A program made the position numbers and the translations under genes. From Myxococcota bacterium (GTDB taxonomy: Bacteria > Myxococcota_A > UBA796 > JAJRTE01), in NCBI GenBank assembly GCA_024278455.1, contig JAJRTE010000040.1, forward strand, positions 19,281-83,280: DNA of 64,000 bases. The letters are read 5' to 3'. Below the pieces are notes generated by a model, which saw only the letters and a program-made list of their open reading frames with translations, searched no databases and was not told where the DNA came from. Below, one piece after another: positions 54,063-62,910 of the stretch. Position 1 is the first letter of the stretch, and every line of letters begins with the position of its first letter.

Positions 54063-54132
54063 GGCGGGGCATGTGGGGGCGGGTTTGAAACCCGCCCGTA
54101 CGTCCGCCCGTTCCGCCCGTACGTCCGCCCGT
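54063..54132. repeat. 70-bp palindrome-containing repeat, copy 1
   Basis: Identical to 54228-54297. It carries the 21-bp palindrome (GGGCGGGTTT, central G, AAACCCGCCC at 54077-54097) followed by CGTACGTCCGCCCGTTCCGC repeats. The palindrome resembles REP-type dispersed elements seen in many high-GC genomes. Confidence 0.9.
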
Positions 54133-54227
54133 TCCGCCCGGTCCCGTCCGTCCCGCCGCCCCGTCCCGTCCGCCCCGCCGCCCCGTTCCGCGTGGCGGGT
54201 ATGCGTCGTGGGGTGTACACGCGTCGT

Positions 54228-54297
54228 GGCGGGGCATGTGGGGGCGGGTTTGAAACCCGCCCGTACGTCCGCCCGTTCCGCCCGTACGTCCGCCCGT
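54228..54297. repeat. 70-bp palindrome-containing repeat, copy 2
   Basis: Perfect second copy 165 bp from the first, just upstream of the PAS kinase gene. The intervening sequence is also composed of GTCCCGTCC/CCGCCCC units. The whole 53,996-54,412 gap holds no gene. Confidence 0.9.
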
Positions 54298-54412
54298 GCC
54301 GCCCGTTCCGCCCCCCCCCGTCCCGCGCCGGTCGCGTTCAAAAAACGGGTTACAACGGGGGAATCGTGAAGTATATCGTCCGTTGAGCGTGCACGCGAAA
54401 CGAGCAGGAGCC

Positions 54413-55561
54413 ATGATCGGGATTCACACGGAGTCAGCGGTAGAGCAGGACCTGAAGTCCTGGATACGCAATCGTTTGTGGGACCAGGTGCCGATCGCCA
54501 TCGGTGTCATCGGTCGGGACTTTCGCATGGTGGAGGCGAACCGGGCCTTCAAGGAGAGCTACGGCGATTGGCAGGGTCGAAGGTGCTGGGAGGTCTACAA
54601 GGGGAGGCAGTCGAAGTGCGAGCGTTGCGCCGCTGCCGAGACCTTCGAGGATGGGCAGGTGCGCATCTCCGAGGAGCAGGGGGTGGTCCGGGAAGACGGG
54701 CACCAGGGCTACTACCTCGTTCACCTTGTGCCCCTTGTCCGGCCCGATGGGGAGATTCCCTACGTCATCGAGATGTCTACCGACATCACCGCCACGAAGA
54801 TCCTCGAGAAGGAGAAGATCGAAGCCGAGCGGTTGGCCGCCGTGGGTCAGACCGTGGCCGGGCTCGCTCACGGCGTCAAGAACGTGTTGATGGGCCTCGA
54901 GGGGGGCATGTACGTTGCGCGCTCCGGCATGAAGCGGGGGGACGCCCAGCGCATGCTGGACGGCTGGCGCATGCTCGAGGAAAATATCGAGCGCATATCG
55001 GCATTTGTCAAGGAGTTCCTGGAATTCGCTCGAGGTCGTGTGCCGCACGTCGAGGTCGTGGATCCGAACGCTATCGCGGAAAAGGTGTGCGACCTGTTCC
55101 GGGAGACGGCGGCCATGAAGGGGATCGAGGTGGTGTTTCGCCCGGACGGCTCGATCGCCCCGGCCCCGATGGATGCCGAGGGGATCCACGCCTGCCTGTC
55201 CAATCTCGTCTCCAATGCGCTCGATGCCTGCGAGATCAGCGAAGCGCAGCGGCCGCAAGTGGTCGTGTCCACGCGGGATGCGCGGGGAGTGATCACCTTC
55301 GAAGTGGCCGACAACGGGACAGGAATGGACTACGAGGTGAAGAAGAAGGTGTTTACCAACTTCTTCTCCACGAAACAGGCAGGCAAGGGTACCGGGCTCG
55401 GGCTGTTGACCACCAGGAAGATAGTGCACGAGCACGGCGGCAAGGTCTCGTTCGACTCCAGCGAGGGGGTGGGGTCCACCTTCCGGCTGGAGTTTCCCCG
55501 CCAAAGTCTACCGATTCCTTCGCAGGAGGCGCCTGCCGGCGCCGAGACCCGGTCCGTGTGA
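54413..55561 (+). CDS. PAS-domain sensor histidine kinase
   Basis: 382 residues from ATG 54413 (CAGGAG just upstream; the frame is open further but through repeats). PAS at about 20-130 (VPIAIGVIGRDFRMVEANRA) includes a Cys-x2-Cys pair in GRQSKCERCAA, possibly a redox or metal site. HisKA: TVAGLAHGVKNVLMGLEGG. HATPase_c: N-box LVSNALDACE, G1 DNGTGMD, G2 GKGTGLGLLTTRKI. Soluble. No adjacent response regulator; the orphan receiver at 28.3 kb is one candidate partner. Confidence 0.92.
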   Translation: MIGIHTESAVEQDLKSWIRNRLWDQVPIAIGVIGRDFRMVEANRAFKESYGDWQGRRCWEVYKGRQSKCERCAAAETFEDGQVRISEEQGVVREDGHQGYYLVHLVPLVRPDGEIPYVIEMSTDITATKILEKEKIEAERLAAVGQTVAGLAHGVKNVLMGLEGGMYVARSGMKRGDAQRMLDGWRMLEENIERISAFVKEFLEFARGRVPHVEVVDPNAIAEKVCDLFRETAAMKGIEVVFRPDGSIAPAPMDAEGIHACLSNLVSNALDACEISEAQRPQVVVSTRDARGVITFEVADNGTGMDYEVKKKVFTNFFSTKQAGKGTGLGLLTTRKIVHEHGGKVSFDSSEGVGSTFRLEFPRQSLPIPSQEAPAGAETRSV

Positions 55562-55595
55562 CCCGCGCCTCGTGCCCGCCTGCCGGCCGCGTCGG

Positions 55596-56792
55596 TCAGC
55601 GGGCGGCGATCCGGTAGGTGTCTCGAGCGATCAGCAGTTCTTCGTCGGTGGGAACGACCAGGATCCGGGCCGGGGAATCCGGGGTGGAGATGTCCGCCAG
55701 GCGGCCCACCGCGGTGGTGTTCGCTTCATGATCCAGGTAGTAGCCCAGCGGGCCCAGGCCTTCCAGCACCCGCTCCCGGATGGCGGGAGAGTTCTCGCCC
55801 ACGCCCGCGGTGAACACGACCGCGTGTACCGTCCCCAGCGCGGCGGTGTAGGCGCCGATGTACTTGCGGACACGGTAGCAATAGATGTCGAGCGCTCGAG
55901 CCGCGCGTTCGTTCCCCGCGGCTTCCGCCTCGAGGAGCGTTCTGACGTCGTTGCTTACGCCGGAGACGCCGAGAAGCCCGCTCTGCTTGTTGAGGAGCGT
56001 GTCGATTTCGGCGATCGAGAGCTTTCGGGCGTTGTGGAGGAAGACGACGAGCGCGGGATCGATGTCGCCGCTCCGGGTACCCATCATGAGTCCCTCGAGG
56101 GGCGTGAGTCCCATGGAAGTATCGATCGAGCGCCCACCGCGGACGGCCGCCATGCTGCAGCCGTTTCCCAGGTGGCAGGTGATCAGGTTGGTTTCGGCAA
56201 TGGGGCGCTCGAGGAAGCCCGCGGCCTGCATGGTGACGAACCGGTGGGACGTGCCATGGAACCCGTAGCGTCTCACCTTGAGGGAGTCGTAGAGTTCGAG
56301 GGGTACCGGGTAGAGGTAGGCGTGCTCGGGCATGGTCTGGTGGAAAGCGGTATCGAACACCGCCACCTGGGGCACGCCCGGGAACAGCCGCCGGGCGACG
56401 CGGATCCCCATGAGGTTGGGCGGATTGTGGAGCGGGGCGAGCGCGCTGTTGGCCTCGATCGCGCGTTCCACTTCGCCGGTGATCAAGGCCGTTTCCGAGA
56501 ACGATTCGCCGCCGTGGACCACGCGGTGCCCGATCGCGTCGATCCGGGCGTCGTCGTCGATGCCTCCGCGAGCCGGGTCGGTCAGGATTTCGACGATCAG
56601 CCCTAGTCCCTGTTCGTGGGTGGCGATGGGTTGGTCGAGCCTGGTGCGCACCTCGCCGATCGAGCAGGTCAACTGGCTGCCCGGCTCCCCGATGCGCTGG
56701 AGGATGCCTCGAGCCAGCCGATTTTCCGCCGGCATGTCGAATAGTTCGAACTTGATGGAGGAACTACCCGAATTGATGACCAGGATTTTCAT
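55596..56792 (-). CDS. ackA: Acetate kinase
   Basis: 398 residues; GGAGGTGATC is 5 nt before ATG 56792 and lies within the end of pta, giving tight coupling. Hallmarks: KILVINSGSSSIKFELF (phosphate-binding), HRVVHGGE with the substrate-site Arg, RRYGFHGTSH, LITCHLGNG, DTSMGLTPLEGLMMGTRSGD, and TAGVGEN. Makes acetate and ATP from acetyl phosphate, or the reverse, with Pta. Confidence 0.97.
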   Translation of the reverse strand: MKILVINSGSSSIKFELFDMPAENRLARGILQRIGEPGSQLTCSIGEVRTRLDQPIATHEQGLGLIVEILTDPARGGIDDDARIDAIGHRVVHGGESFSETALITGEVERAIEANSALAPLHNPPNLMGIRVARRLFPGVPQVAVFDTAFHQTMPEHAYLYPVPLELYDSLKVRRYGFHGTSHRFVTMQAAGFLERPIAETNLITCHLGNGCSMAAVRGGRSIDTSMGLTPLEGLMMGTRSGDIDPALVVFLHNARKLSIAEIDTLLNKQSGLLGVSGVSNDVRTLLEAEAAGNERAARALDIYCYRVRKYIGAYTAALGTVHAVVFTAGVGENSPAIRERVLEGLGPLGYYLDHEANTTAVGRLADISTPDSPARILVVPTDEELLIARDTYRIAAR

Positions 56793-56797
56793 CTCGA

Positions 56798-58933
56798 TCA
56801 CCTCCGCTGTGCCTGCACGCAGGTGATGGCCACCGTGTTGATGATGTCTGGCACGGTGCATCCGCGGCTGAGGTCGTTGACGGGTTTGCGAAGTCCCTGC
56901 ATGACGGGGCCGATGGCGATGGCGTTGGCGGCCCGCTGAACGGCCTTGTAGGTGTTATTGCCCGAATTGAGGTCCGGGAAGATGAACACCGTGGCGGAAC
57001 CGGCGACCTTGCTGTGCGGCAGCTTGGTCTTGGCCACGGAAGGATCGATGGCAGCGTCGTACTGGATGGGGCCCTCGACCGGGAGCGTGGGACTGGCCTT
57101 ACGGACCAGTTCCGTGGCCTTCCTGACCTTCTCCACGCCGGATCCCGAGCCTGACGTGCCGGTCGAATAGGACAGCATCGCCACGCTAGGGGTGACCCCG
57201 AAGGCGCGGGCAGTTTCGGCGCTCGCCAGCGCGATGCTCGCCAGTTGCTCTGCTGTGGGATTGGGATTGACCGCGCAGTCGCCGTAGACGAGCACCTGTT
57301 CGGGCAGGCACATGAAGAACACGCTCGAAGCAATCAGGATCCCCTCGCGCGTCTTGATGAACTCGAGCGCCGGTCGCAACGTGGCGGCGGTGGTCGTGAT
57401 GGACCCGGACACCATGCCGTCGGCGAATCCCTCGTGGACCATCATGGTGCCGAAGTAGGTGGGGTCTGCCATGATGTCGAGCGCTAGCTCCCAGGTGGGG
57501 TGTTTCTTGGCACGCAACTCCATGTAGCGCTTGGCGAACGGCTCGCGGTGCTCCGATTTTGCAGGATCGAGCTTCTGGACGGCATCGAGCTTGAGATCGA
57601 GGCGGGTGATGGCCCGGTCGATCGCCTGGACGTCGCCGAGGAGGGTGAGGTCCGCGATTCCCCTGGAAACGAGCACCTCCGCGGCCTTGAGAATGCGTGG
57701 CTCCTCGCCCTCGGGCAGCACGATACGGCGGCGATCCTTGCGCGCCATCTCCACGATCCGATGGATGAACTGCTTGGGCGTGAGCTTTTGCGTCCTGGGC
57801 TCCACCACGCTGCTCGCCAAGAGTTCCTCCACATCCACGTGGCGCTCCACGAGGCTCTTGACCATTTCGATACGCATGCGCTGATGCGCGGCCAACGTGG
57901 GCTCCACCTGGCTGATCCTGATGGCCGTTTCGTAGGTGTCCGTGTCCACGCGCAACACGGGCATCATCGATTCGGTCATGTCCAGGAACAACTTCTTGAT
58001 ATTGTCTCGAGGCAGCACGCCGCCGGTCATCACCACGCCGGCCGGGCTCGGGACCGTCGGGGACATGTAGGCCGCGGCCAGTCCGATGAGGAGGTCCTCC
58101 CGGTCTCCCGGAACCAGGAGCAACGCGCCTCGAGGCACCCGGGCGAGGACGTTTTCCAGGCTCATCGCCGCCACCTTGACGTCCTGCACAAGGGCGTTCA
58201 GACGTTCCCGGCCGCTGAGCACTTCCGCTCCCAACGCCGCGGCAACCTCCTCGATCCGGAGCTTCGCCAGTATGTCGTTGCGGGGGATCGTGCCGAGGAG
58301 CTTGACCCCGATGGCACGAAACTGCTCAGCCAGGACGGCTTGAACCTCATCGAACACCCGGGGGGCCACCCGGTTCACGATGACGCCGAATAGTTCGCTG
58401 TGCTGCTCATCGAGGCTTTCCTTGATCAGCGACACGTTTTCGATCATCGCCTCGCAAATCATCTCGCACCGGTCCTCGTCGCGAACGCTGTTGGCGTCGT
58501 GCCCCGAGGCATTGGCGACGAGCAGTATCGGGGACGCCAGGTTCTTGGACAGGTCCGCGTTGATGTTGAACTCGAGCGCCGCCATGGTGCCGAAGTAGTC
58601 GGTGCCCTCGCACACCACGAAGTCGCACTGGTCGCTGATGTGCTCGAACGCCTCGAGCATCTTGTCCAGGAGCTGGTCGTAGGTCCCGTTGGCCAACGCT
58701 TCCGACACGTCGTCCATGGTCACCGGGACCATCTCGTCGAGCGAGAACTCGAGGCCGAGGCTTTCCTTGATGAGCCGCACGTCCGGGTCCATGCCGTCCA
58801 CGCCTTTCTGCCCTATCGGCTTGAAAAACCCCACCTTGCCGAGATTCGCCTCGAGCACGTTCACAAGCCCGAGCGCCACCATGCTCTTTCCACTGCCGCG
58901 CTGGGTCGCGGTGACCAGTACACTCTTGCTCAT
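56798..58933 (-). CDS. pta: Phosphate acetyltransferase, long form
   Basis: 711 residues from ATG 58933 (GGGAG 8 nt upstream). N-terminal BioD-like P-loop domain (ATQRGSGKSMVALGL), DRTGG domain in the middle (about 215-330; GTIPRNDILAKLRIEEVAAAL), and catalytic PTA_PTB domain from about 385 (RRRIVLPEGEEPRILKAAEV, MLSYSTGTSGSGS, VEGPIQYDAAIDP, FPDLNSGNNTYKAVQR). This is the enterobacterial-type regulated long Pta. First gene of pta-ackA. Confidence 0.96.
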   Translation of the reverse strand: MSKSVLVTATQRGSGKSMVALGLVNVLEANLGKVGFFKPIGQKGVDGMDPDVRLIKESLGLEFSLDEMVPVTMDDVSEALANGTYDQLLDKMLEAFEHISDQCDFVVCEGTDYFGTMAALEFNINADLSKNLASPILLVANASGHDANSVRDEDRCEMICEAMIENVSLIKESLDEQHSELFGVIVNRVAPRVFDEVQAVLAEQFRAIGVKLLGTIPRNDILAKLRIEEVAAALGAEVLSGRERLNALVQDVKVAAMSLENVLARVPRGALLLVPGDREDLLIGLAAAYMSPTVPSPAGVVMTGGVLPRDNIKKLFLDMTESMMPVLRVDTDTYETAIRISQVEPTLAAHQRMRIEMVKSLVERHVDVEELLASSVVEPRTQKLTPKQFIHRIVEMARKDRRRIVLPEGEEPRILKAAEVLVSRGIADLTLLGDVQAIDRAITRLDLKLDAVQKLDPAKSEHREPFAKRYMELRAKKHPTWELALDIMADPTYFGTMMVHEGFADGMVSGSITTTAATLRPALEFIKTREGILIASSVFFMCLPEQVLVYGDCAVNPNPTAEQLASIALASAETARAFGVTPSVAMLSYSTGTSGSGSGVEKVRKATELVRKASPTLPVEGPIQYDAAIDPSVAKTKLPHSKVAGSATVFIFPDLNSGNNTYKAVQRAANAIAIGPVMQGLRKPVNDLSRGCTVPDIINTVAITCVQAQRR

Positions 58934-59054
58934 GCTTGGCTCCCTGTTCCGGATTGAAAAAAGCCGGTATCTCCGCCTGCGAGAGATTCCGGGCAACCTA
59001 TCACCGAGTTCGGCCGAGGGCAAGCGAAAGTAGCGGAAAAAGCAGCTACCGGGC

Positions 59055-59083
59055 TTGACGTGCGTCCAGGAGTCCGGTATGAG
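59055..59083 (+). promoter_or_regulatory. Promoter of the DUF3015 gene
   Basis: TTGACG (59055-59060), 17-nt spacer, TATGAG (59078-59083). Start near 59090. Confidence 0.5.
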
Positions 59084-59151
59084 TGGGGAAATGGCTCCGG
59101 GGCTGGTGCTCCGGGGTGGGGTACACGATGAACATGGCAATGGAGGTTAGT

Positions 59152-59637
59152 GTGAAGAGCGTTTTCCATGTTGTGGCGGCAGGTATGATTGCGTTGGCGT
59201 CCTCGAGTTCGGCAAGCGCGACCGAGACGACTTATGGCGCGGCGGGTTGTGGGCTGGGTTCGGTCCTTTTCGGTGATGAGGGAGGCTTCGTGCAGGTTTT
59301 CGCGGCCACGACGAATGGCTTTTTCGGGAACCAGACCCTGGGTATCACGTTCGGCACCTTGAACTGTGGCGAGGGTGCCCTCGACACGGTCGGGGCGAGA
59401 GTGTTCATCGAGGCCAACCGCGAGGCGCTCGCCAAGGACATCGCTCGAGGCAGCGGAGAAACGCTCTCGAGCCTGTCCGCCCTGGCCGGGTGCGCTGACG
59501 ATGCGGCCGTGGGCGCGACTCTCCAGCAGCACTACACCGCGATTTTTCCTGACCAGTCCGTGCCGGCCGATGCGGTCAGCGACGCCATCATGACCACGCT
59601 GAGCGACCCGGCGCTCCAGTGTACCGATATTGGCTGA
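59152..59637 (+). CDS. DUF3015 family secreted protein
   Basis: 161 residues. GTG 59152 is preceded by GGAGG at the right spacing; an in-frame ATG 24 nt upstream lacks one. Signal peptide VVAAGMIALASSSSASATE. The DUF3015 signature follows: YGAAGCGLGSVLFG, VFAATTNGFFGNQTLGITFG, then NCGEG. Periplasmic, function unknown. Four Cys likely form disulfides. Confidence 0.88.
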   Translation: MKSVFHVVAAGMIALASSSSASATETTYGAAGCGLGSVLFGDEGGFVQVFAATTNGFFGNQTLGITFGTLNCGEGALDTVGARVFIEANREALAKDIARGSGETLSSLSALAGCADDAAVGATLQQHYTAIFPDQSVPADAVSDAIMTTLSDPALQCTDIG

Positions 59638-59667
59638 GTTCCGCCTCCCAACGCTGAACATGCCAAT

Positions 59668-59690
59668 GGGGGGCCGGGTGGCCCCCCGCT
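59668..59690 (+). terminator. Hairpin terminator after the DUF3015 gene
   Basis: Perfect 8-bp stem GGGGGGCC / GGCCCCCC with GGGT loop, followed by GCTCTTTC. The T-run is short, so termination may be partial; the DUF4105 gene starts 40 bp later. Confidence 0.6.
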
Positions 59691-59731
59691 CTTTCGCCCA
59701 TGCGCGTCTTCCGCACGATGTCGTCAGGTGC

Positions 59732-60928
59732 ATGTACCTACTGGTCCAGACATTCGTGGTGTTGGCCGCCGCGACCGGAGTGCCGGCGTCGACCGCCGCG
59801 GCGGACCCTGGGGCGGGGCGTGTGGACGCACTCGTGCTTCAGGCCAGGGTAGCCGGTCTCGCTCGTTCGGCCGCCTGGCTCGGGCTCGGGCACTGGCGTC
59901 CGACACTCTGGGGAGGTTGGAAGAGCGAGGCCGATGGGCCGGCCTTTTTCCTGGCCGAAGAAGACGGCAAGCACGACCCCGCCGCGGAACTCGAGGCCAC
60001 CATCAGGGCGTTCTTCTCGCGGGAATGGGTGCAGACCCCGGACTGGCTGCCGGCAGCCGGTCGTGCTGAGGACCCTGGCGGGGAGGCCGTCGAGGGGCCC
60101 GGTTCAGAGCGCCGTCCCGTGTCGGCGGCGATCGCCCCCTGGCGGGTCCTGCCCCACCCCTTGTGCCGCTTTCCGGCACGGCTCGCCTTCCTCGAGGATG
60201 TCCTCGGCATCCGCCAGGAGGAACTCCCGCAGGTGGTCTGTCCAGGCCTCGAGGAATTCCGGCAGGCCATGTCGGTCACCGGTGTGGACCTGGTCTTTTC
60301 GTCCTACTATCTCAACAATCCAGCGTCGGCGTTCGGGCACACCTTCCTTCGGATAGAGCGGGCGGGCAGCCTGGTGCGAGGGGTGCGGAGAGACCTGCTG
60401 GACTTCGCCATCGACTTCTCGGCGGACGTGGACACGCGCAACTCGCTGGCCTACGTGGTCAAGGGGCTCACCGGCCGGTTTCCGGGTCGGTTCCACAGGA
60501 TTCCCTACTACTACAAGGTTCGGGAATACAGCGACTACGAATCGAGGGACATCTGGGAATACCAACTGGCGCTCGAGAAGCGGCAGATGGACGCCCTGGT
60601 CGACCACATCTGGGAACTGGGCTGGACCCATTTCGACTACTTCTACCTGGATGAGAACTGCGCCTACCACATCCTGGGCGCCATCGACGCCGTGCTGCCC
60701 GACCTCTCCCTCCTGGAAGGGTTGAAATCGTTCGTGTTGCCCGCGGACACGGTGAAGGTGCTCGAGGCCGTGGACGGGCTGGTCACGGGCGTGCACTACC
60801 GCCCGTCCTTGAGAACCCAATTCCGTGCTCGAGCGGCCGGGATGACCCGCCAGGAGGCTCGAGCCGTCCTGTCCCTGGTTTCCGACCCCGGAACGGTGCT
60901 GCCCGCAGCGTTCGAGGCAGAGCAGTAG
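59732..60928 (+). CDS. DUF4105 (Lnb-type) periplasmic protein, N-terminal part up to an in-frame TAG
   Basis: ATG 59732 gives a signal peptide (YLLVQTFVVLAAATGVPAS). Residues about 165-380 are the DUF4105 core: VDLVFSSYYLNNPASAFGHT with the conserved Asn-Pro and Gly-His, IPYYYKVREYSDYESRDIWEY, and FDYFYLDENCAYHILGAID. The fold is papain-like in predictions of this family, with Cys and His candidates in ENCAYH and FGHT. The frame stops at TAG 60926-60928, but DUF4105 proteins continue with a second domain, which follows in the same frame without a gap. Confidence 0.85.
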   Translation: MYLLVQTFVVLAAATGVPASTAAADPGAGRVDALVLQARVAGLARSAAWLGLGHWRPTLWGGWKSEADGPAFFLAEEDGKHDPAAELEATIRAFFSREWVQTPDWLPAAGRAEDPGGEAVEGPGSERRPVSAAIAPWRVLPHPLCRFPARLAFLEDVLGIRQEELPQVVCPGLEEFRQAMSVTGVDLVFSSYYLNNPASAFGHTFLRIERAGSLVRGVRRDLLDFAIDFSADVDTRNSLAYVVKGLTGRFPGRFHRIPYYYKVREYSDYESRDIWEYQLALEKRQMDALVDHIWELGWTHFDYFYLDENCAYHILGAIDAVLPDLSLLEGLKSFVLPADTVKVLEAVDGLVTGVHYRPSLRTQFRARAAGMTRQEARAVLSLVSDPGTVLPAAFEAEQ

Positions 60929-61777
60929 GTGCGTGTGCTCGACACCGCGCTCGACCTCGTGGACCTGCGGTTCGCGGACGAACTCGTGTTCGAGCCTGGC
61001 TCGGACGCCGCGGCGCTCAAGCAGGCCCTTCTCGTGCGCCGTGCAGCGTTGGGTGTGTCCAGCCCCGTGCTCGAGGTGTCGCCCGCCAGTGCTCCGGTCC
61101 ACCTCACCCACGGCCCCTCGAGGCTGGGAATCGGACTGGGCGTCTACTCGAGCGGCACGTTCTTTCTGCAATACGACTTCCGGCCGGCGCTCCACGACCT
61201 GGGCGACCCCCCGGCCGGGTATCCCGAAACATTCCACCTCGAGTTCCTGCCGGCTCGAGTCCGTTTCGACCTGGGCGACGACAACAGGCTGGGCCTGGAG
61301 AGGTTTTCGCTGGTGAACGTCTGGTCGCTCAACCCGGTCACCCGGTTCGAGCATGACGCTTCGTGGCACTTCAGCGCAGGAGCGACGACGTTGCGCGACG
61401 CCGGCTGTCGAGCGTGCACGGTGGCGACCGCCGAGACCGGGGGAGGGGGGGCTGTTTCCCTTGCCCACGACGGATTGGTTCTGTACGTGACGGGAGACAC
61501 CGCCCTTTTCGCCGGACCGGGGCTGCGAGGCTGGGCCGACATGCCGGTGTGGCTGGGCGTTGGTCCTGGCGCCGGCGTGCGATTTCGGCCGTGCGATACG
61601 CTGGTCGCCTTGGCCACGGGGCGGTGGCTGTGGCTCCCCTGGCAAGGACCGCGATCGACGTGGGAAGCAGAGGGACACGTCCGGTGGCAGGTCGCCTTCC
61701 GGCTGGCCATCGATCTGAGCGTGCGTGTTCAACCCGCGTCGACGGAAGTCTTGTTGTCGACATTCCTCTACGACTGA
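60929..61777 (+). CDS. C-terminal domain of the DUF4105 protein, after the TAG
   Basis: The frame directly continues (VRVLDTALDLVDLRFADELV) for 282 codons to TGA 61777. No ribosome binding site or signal peptide precedes it. It contains RLGIGLGVYSSGTFFLQYDF, ALHDLGDPPAGYPETFHLEF, and VWSLNPVTRFEHDASWHFSAG, the beta-rich tail that normally follows DUF4105 in one polypeptide. So the two frames are best seen as one 681-residue protein interrupted by one amber codon. Confidence 0.75.
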   Translation: MRVLDTALDLVDLRFADELVFEPGSDAAALKQALLVRRAALGVSSPVLEVSPASAPVHLTHGPSRLGIGLGVYSSGTFFLQYDFRPALHDLGDPPAGYPETFHLEFLPARVRFDLGDDNRLGLERFSLVNVWSLNPVTRFEHDASWHFSAGATTLRDAGCRACTVATAETGGGGAVSLAHDGLVLYVTGDTALFAGPGLRGWADMPVWLGVGPGAGVRFRPCDTLVALATGRWLWLPWQGPRSTWEAEGHVRWQVAFRLAIDLSVRVQPASTEVLLSTFLYD

Positions 61778-61840
61778 GGTACAGAAACCAGTGCCTTGCC
61801 GAACCCGAACGACGAGAGCCTGCTCGAGGCTGAGATCTCC

Positions 61841-62860
61841 ATGCGTCACACATCTACCGTGCTTTTCTCCCTGATCGCTGTCGCCGTTCACGGTCTCGCC
61901 GTTGCCGGAGAGACCCTCGAGATCATCCCCCTGGCCTCGTAGGTGCTGGCAGAAGAGATCTACGACGCGGAGAACCTGGCCTTCGACACGCATGGACGTC
62001 TCTTCGTCACCGGCGGCGACGGGCTCCACCTCATTACGTTCGACGCGCAAAACGCCGTGGCTCGAGTGCAGCGTGACATCATCGATGTGGAAGGGAGTTT
62101 CGGCGGGGTCGCGATCGGCCCGGACGGGTGCCTCTACACCGTCTGCTACCACCACCGCACCACGCGCGTGCTGCGTATCGACATCGAAACAGCCGGGTTT
62201 CCGTGGTCGGTCTACCTGGAAGGCACGATCAAGGCCCCGAACGGGCTACGGTTCGACGACGATGGGACCCTGTACGCGGCGGATTTCGGCTTCTACCTGC
62301 CCGGCAAGGGAGCGCTGTGGCGTATCGAGCGCAGCGAGGAGACGCCGGAAGCGGCCGCCGGTGTCACTGCGGTCGTGGAAGGCATGAGTGGTATCAACGG
62401 CATTGCGATCGACCGGGAGCGGGGGCGGCTGTATTTTTCGAGAACCCTTGCCGGCAAGGTCCACTACCTGGAGCGTGGGGAGGGGGGCCTGTACGAGGGG
62501 GATCCCTCCCTGTTGATCGACTTCGATCTCCCTGGTCCACGTTTTCCCATCGTGGACGACATGGCCCTGGACGCAGATGGGAACCTTCTGGTCTGTCTCT
62601 ACAATGCAGACGAGATCCGGATGGTGAGACCGGATGGCACGTGGATTGCAACATTGATCCCCGGGGAGCTGAAGCGCCCGACAGCCGTCGCGTTCGGCAT
62701 ACGGCCGGACGATCGGCGAACGCTCTACGTCACGCAGAAGGGGAGGATCATGGTGCACGATCGCCGGGGTGGGGACCGGGTATCCCGTTCGTTCGGCGTG
62801 GCCGATCCCTACCTCCTGCCGTTCGTGGCCACGGACGCGGATCAGGGCGGTTCGAACTGA
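61841..62860 (+). CDS. Secreted SMP-30/beta-propeller-like protein with in-frame TAG after the signal peptide
   Basis: ATG 61841 encodes a clear signal peptide (TVLFSLIAVAVHGLAVAG), then LEIIPLAS and TAG at 61940-61942. In the same frame 305 more codons follow: DAENLAFDTHGRLFVTGGDG, IAIGPDGCLYTV-like blades, APNGLRFDDDGTLYAADFGF, GINGIAIDRERGRLYFSR, DDMALDADGNLLVCLYNADE, the SMP-30/gluconolactonase-type propeller. The part after the TAG has no start site of its own beyond a GTG without ribosome site, and no signal peptide. Substrate unknown; family members are lactonases or structural propellers. Confidence 0.78.
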
Positions 62861-62910
62861 AGGCGGGGGCTCGAGCGTTGCGAGGGCTCGAGGCGCTTGG
62901 CGGAGGACGC

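Noticed and set aside
54073..54386. ORFs through the 54-kb repeats
   Set aside because: Arg/Ser/Pro repeats in every frame reflect the repeat DNA, not a gene.
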